Positions 61,444-64,000 of a stretch of 64,000 nucleotides of DNA are shown in pieces. A program made the translations under genes and the position numbers. The notes beneath the pieces are model-generated. The model made no database searches and had not been told where the DNA came from. It was given only the letters and a program-made list of their open reading frames with translations. Position 1 is the first letter of the stretch. Each line of letters begins with the position of its first letter. Source of the stretch: Phascolomyces articulosus (Eukaryota > Mucoromycota > Mucoromycetes > Mucorales > Lichtheimiaceae); the NCBI GenBank assembly GCA_025677815.1, contig JAIXMP010000043.1:248001-312000 (forward strand). Reading direction: 5' to 3'.

Positions 61444-63417
61444 TTACATGGCCATCCAAACGACTAATTGAACCCAATTTTTCTTTGTTAATAGATCTAT
61501 TTCAGGATAAACAATATAGCAAACTCCAGCTGTAGTAGTATAAATTCCAGCAATAGATCGAATATCCCCAACATCAATTACAGCATGATGGTAGATTGCT
61601 TTTGGTGCTAGATATGGGTATCTATTGCTATCCAAATTAGTTTTCCAAACCTTAACAAGTGCCAAAAGTTTAGTACTGGTATGTTGTGAATGATGAAAAT
61701 AAATATCACTTCTCCAAAATAAATTTTTGGTTGACGTTGCGGAGTTTTTGATTTTCGATTACAATCTACATTAATAACCATTTTGACGAAATAATCAACA
61801 TGGCGTGATTCATCTCTTAGGCGAAAGGAACTTCCTATGATTTCATGGTCACTAACCCACAACCAGGAGCCAGCTTCAATTACTTAGTTCAACGGTCCAA
61901 GATCATTAATATGAATACTCCAGAAACTTTTTAATAACTGACTGAATTTATACTTGGCATTTAATTCATTGATCGTTGTGTTCCAAAGCAGATCCCAGAT
62001 TTCAGGATCAATCAATTCATCAGAAGCAATCAATGTGTTGTTTTTTTTAGAAGCTGATTTTGCTGGAGATAGAGTTACTTGGTCATAATATCGTTTGGCT
62101 GCAAGTTTTATTATGATATTTCCTGCCTTAACCCCTTGTTTCGATCTACCCTTTACCTTTCTTTTAACTTCTCCAAGTGCCCGTTCCATCGCGAAAGCTG
62201 CACACCATCTAGGTAGACCAATATCAGTAATGAATGCGGACAAATATTGAAGATAATGATTTGTAATTGTAAATACAGAACCCTTGAGATTGTTTTGATT
62301 AACCTGATGTCGAAGATAGTTTAGCCACTTCCAAACATTTGTTTCAAGTTGTTTCAAGTCGTGTTCTGTAATTGTTTTTTTGAATATGATGTTGGATTTG
62401 CATGACAAACTCAAAAGAGCGTTTTTGGCATCTTTATCTTTGATATGTTCAGCTATAATGGTAGGCACCACATATCTCATGATGTCAATCCATTCAATCG
62501 CTTTAAGCTTTGTTTTGAAGGAAATATCTCTAGTGCATGTTGTAAATGATGTTAGAAGGTCATTGTGCTGTACGTCAAATAAAAGTTGTTAATAAAATAA
62601 AAGTAATAAAAAAACAATAAGTCTTTTGAAACATGATTTATTCAAATTCAAGATAAATTCAAAGATAAAAATCTATTCTATTCTGTATACATCTTGGTCT
62701 ACTATTTATATGATTTCATTTTACATTATACATGGAGCATATTATCGATAATGGAGTATAAAGGGTTTGGGTGTGTGAGCAATCCTTTGATCTGATGTCT
62801 GATCATGGTAGATCATAAATAATTAGGGGTGCTGGTCCTCTCTTAAAATTCCTTAATAATTTATTTCTATGACACCACAGTCATGCTTGGACTTTTTATG
62901 GCGATCCTAATTTTTTTTGAGTAGCTGATTTGAGATAGAAAGGGTTACGTTTAACATCACCATATGTCTTCTTACTAATTAAATTCCACACTTGTTTTCC
63001 TATCCCTAACCCAATCAGATGCATGATGTCCAAGCCATAGAAATGAGCACTTTTGAAACTTGATAACTGCGTAAAGACCGACTTAAAAAATATTCCTTTT
63101 TTTTTAACACCACTTATAAGTTCCTTTTTTGTTCGTTTTTAGGTTTAGGATATCGTCTTGGAACAAAATACAGCCCACGTTTTCTTCCATCGAATGTAAT
63201 TCCTGAGCCTTTTATTTTGCACAGTCTGCATCCATATCTGTTAATATTAGAAGTTATTCCATAGATTAGTATATTGATTAAATGTATATGTTTTACAACG
63301 TCATTTTAATTCATGTTTTTTTAAATTTAGCTGGAACCATACCTTGATTGATGTCCTTTATGTCCCATCATTTTTGCACAAGTGTGGCATATTTTCATAT
63401 CCACACTTCTTCTCATA
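61444..63417 (-). mobile_element. Broken CACTA/EnSpm-like (tnp2-type) transposase
   Basis: Blocks on the minus strand: a Cys/His head MKICHTCAKMMGHKGHQSR (63402-63346 region); YGCRLCKIKGSGITF then GRKRGLYFVP (63240-63165); FYGLDIMHLIGLGIGKQVWNLISKK (63045-62965); then KAIEWIDIMRYVVPTIIAEH (about 62520-62440) and, at 62290-62130, a segment with HQVNQ, FTITNHYLQYLSAFITDIGLPRW, FAMERALGEVKR. The last is the conserved C-terminal region (DUF4218-like) of tnp2-type transposases. Lesions: stops in 63130-62620; an in-frame TAA at 61884-61886 with the same frame continuing VIEAGSWLWVSDHEI; a shift near 61700 before STKLLALVKVWKTN. The final stop is 61444. Family call is by pattern; CACTA/EnSpm-like or a close relative. 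Confidence 0.65.
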
Positions 63418-63419
63418 TA

Positions 63420-64000
63420 TATTATCACCGATTCTACTACATCGTGTTATCACAAATAATAAATAATAATATAAATAAATAATATCGGTTGCCTTACATA
63501 ATCCTCATTCCAATAATAATACAATAATAATGATCCTGGTATAATATCCTATACACAATAATTATCAAATAATACACAAATACTACCATACCTTCTCATT
63601 GTACGAGTAAGAGCATAAAAGTAATAATAATCATCCAATGACTAATGGTCAACAAATATATATATGTACAACAAATATAATCATTTCTCCTCATGTTGTG
63701 TTATATTACCATAAACACTACCTATAATATATATCCGTTATATCAAACAAATGCAATATTAACAAACTACCATGATCAATGATTAAGTAGCATGGATAAG
63801 AAAATATATAAATACTGTACTTGTAAAACTAGAATATAACTATCTTTATTATCATCTTTATCATTATAATAAATCTATATCGATTCTCACAAGACTTCTT
63901 CTATCTCCATCTCTCTTTGTCATTAATTCTATCATTAATTCTTATCCATACCACAACAAGCAGGAATATCACCTGAGGCTAGCAAGGTGTGGCAGCGTAC
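63420..64000. other. AT-rich window end
   Basis: No ORF. Low-complexity ATAATAAT text with CT-rich patches near 63895-63950. It would contain the distal end of the CACTA-like element if that is complete, but I could not identify a partner for the CACTAC termini. Confidence 0.4.

Noticed and set aside
61608..61862. Separate gene ending near 61608
   Set aside because: Its sequence continues the transposase across an in-frame stop and a one-base shift; it is part of the relic.

Overview
This is an AT-rich, gene-dense stretch of a filamentous-fungus nuclear genome. Genes carry many short introns (about 40-230 bp, GT-AG plus two GC-AG), leaders are CT-rich, and the intergenic DNA holds old transposon relics. 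Protein content and relic types (Tc1/mariner, MULE and CACTA-like transposases, plus a dispersed family of degenerate hypothetical ORFs) point to an early-diverging fungus of the Mucoromycota, most likely Mucorales. The species cannot be named from the sequence alone. No rRNA, convincing tRNA, CRISPR or bacterial-type operon was found.

Layout. 0-5 kb: a fragment of a dispersed ORF, an Apq12-like nuclear-envelope protein and the SAGA deubiquitinase Ubp8/USP22. 5-13.5 kb: an accessory block with two diverged copies of one ~1 kb repeat (about 6.4-7.4 and 10.6-11.6 kb) around a broken MULE transposase followed by an OTU-protease-like segment. 13.6-19.3 kb: a heat-shock-factor-type regulator, OMP decarboxylase (pyrG/URA3) and a secreted M28 aminopeptidase. 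19.4-21.2 kb: a dead Tc1/mariner copy and another ORF relic. 21.6-23.2 kb: an FG nucleoporin of the Nup42/NUPL2 type. 23.2-26.8 kb: a gene-poor gap. 26.8-35.3 kb: S-formylglutathione hydrolase, a TFIIIC triple-barrel subunit and SMC6 (21 exons). 36.9-41 kb: a BioF-type synthase ending in a peroxisomal AKL tripeptide and a BCS1-like AAA ATPase. 43-46 kb: a single-pass membrane protein, a DNAJC9-like J protein and the splicing factor SPF27/BCAS2. 47.6-52 kb: a membrane-anchored GDSL hydrolase divergent from a MULE N-terminal-like gene, then cap-binding subunit CBC20. 53.9-57.3 kb: OMA1 protease and GAPDH. 59.3-63.4 kb: a CACTAC-ended 159-bp miniature element next to a two-gene CACTA-like unit, with a broken transposase and an intact acidic coiled-coil gene.

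The housekeeping genes are unrelated single genes, as usual in eukaryotes. I joined exons by hand; for every gene given with an amino-acid length, the exon lengths sum to a multiple of three and the translation stays open. The least ordinary material is the transposon-derived set: MULE-OTU relic, stand-alone MULE N-terminal gene, CACTA-like pair and miniature element. Other notable points are the two GC-AG introns, the micro-exons (one carrying the Walker A lysine), and the possible peroxisomal BioF. I saw no clear new defence or biosynthetic system.
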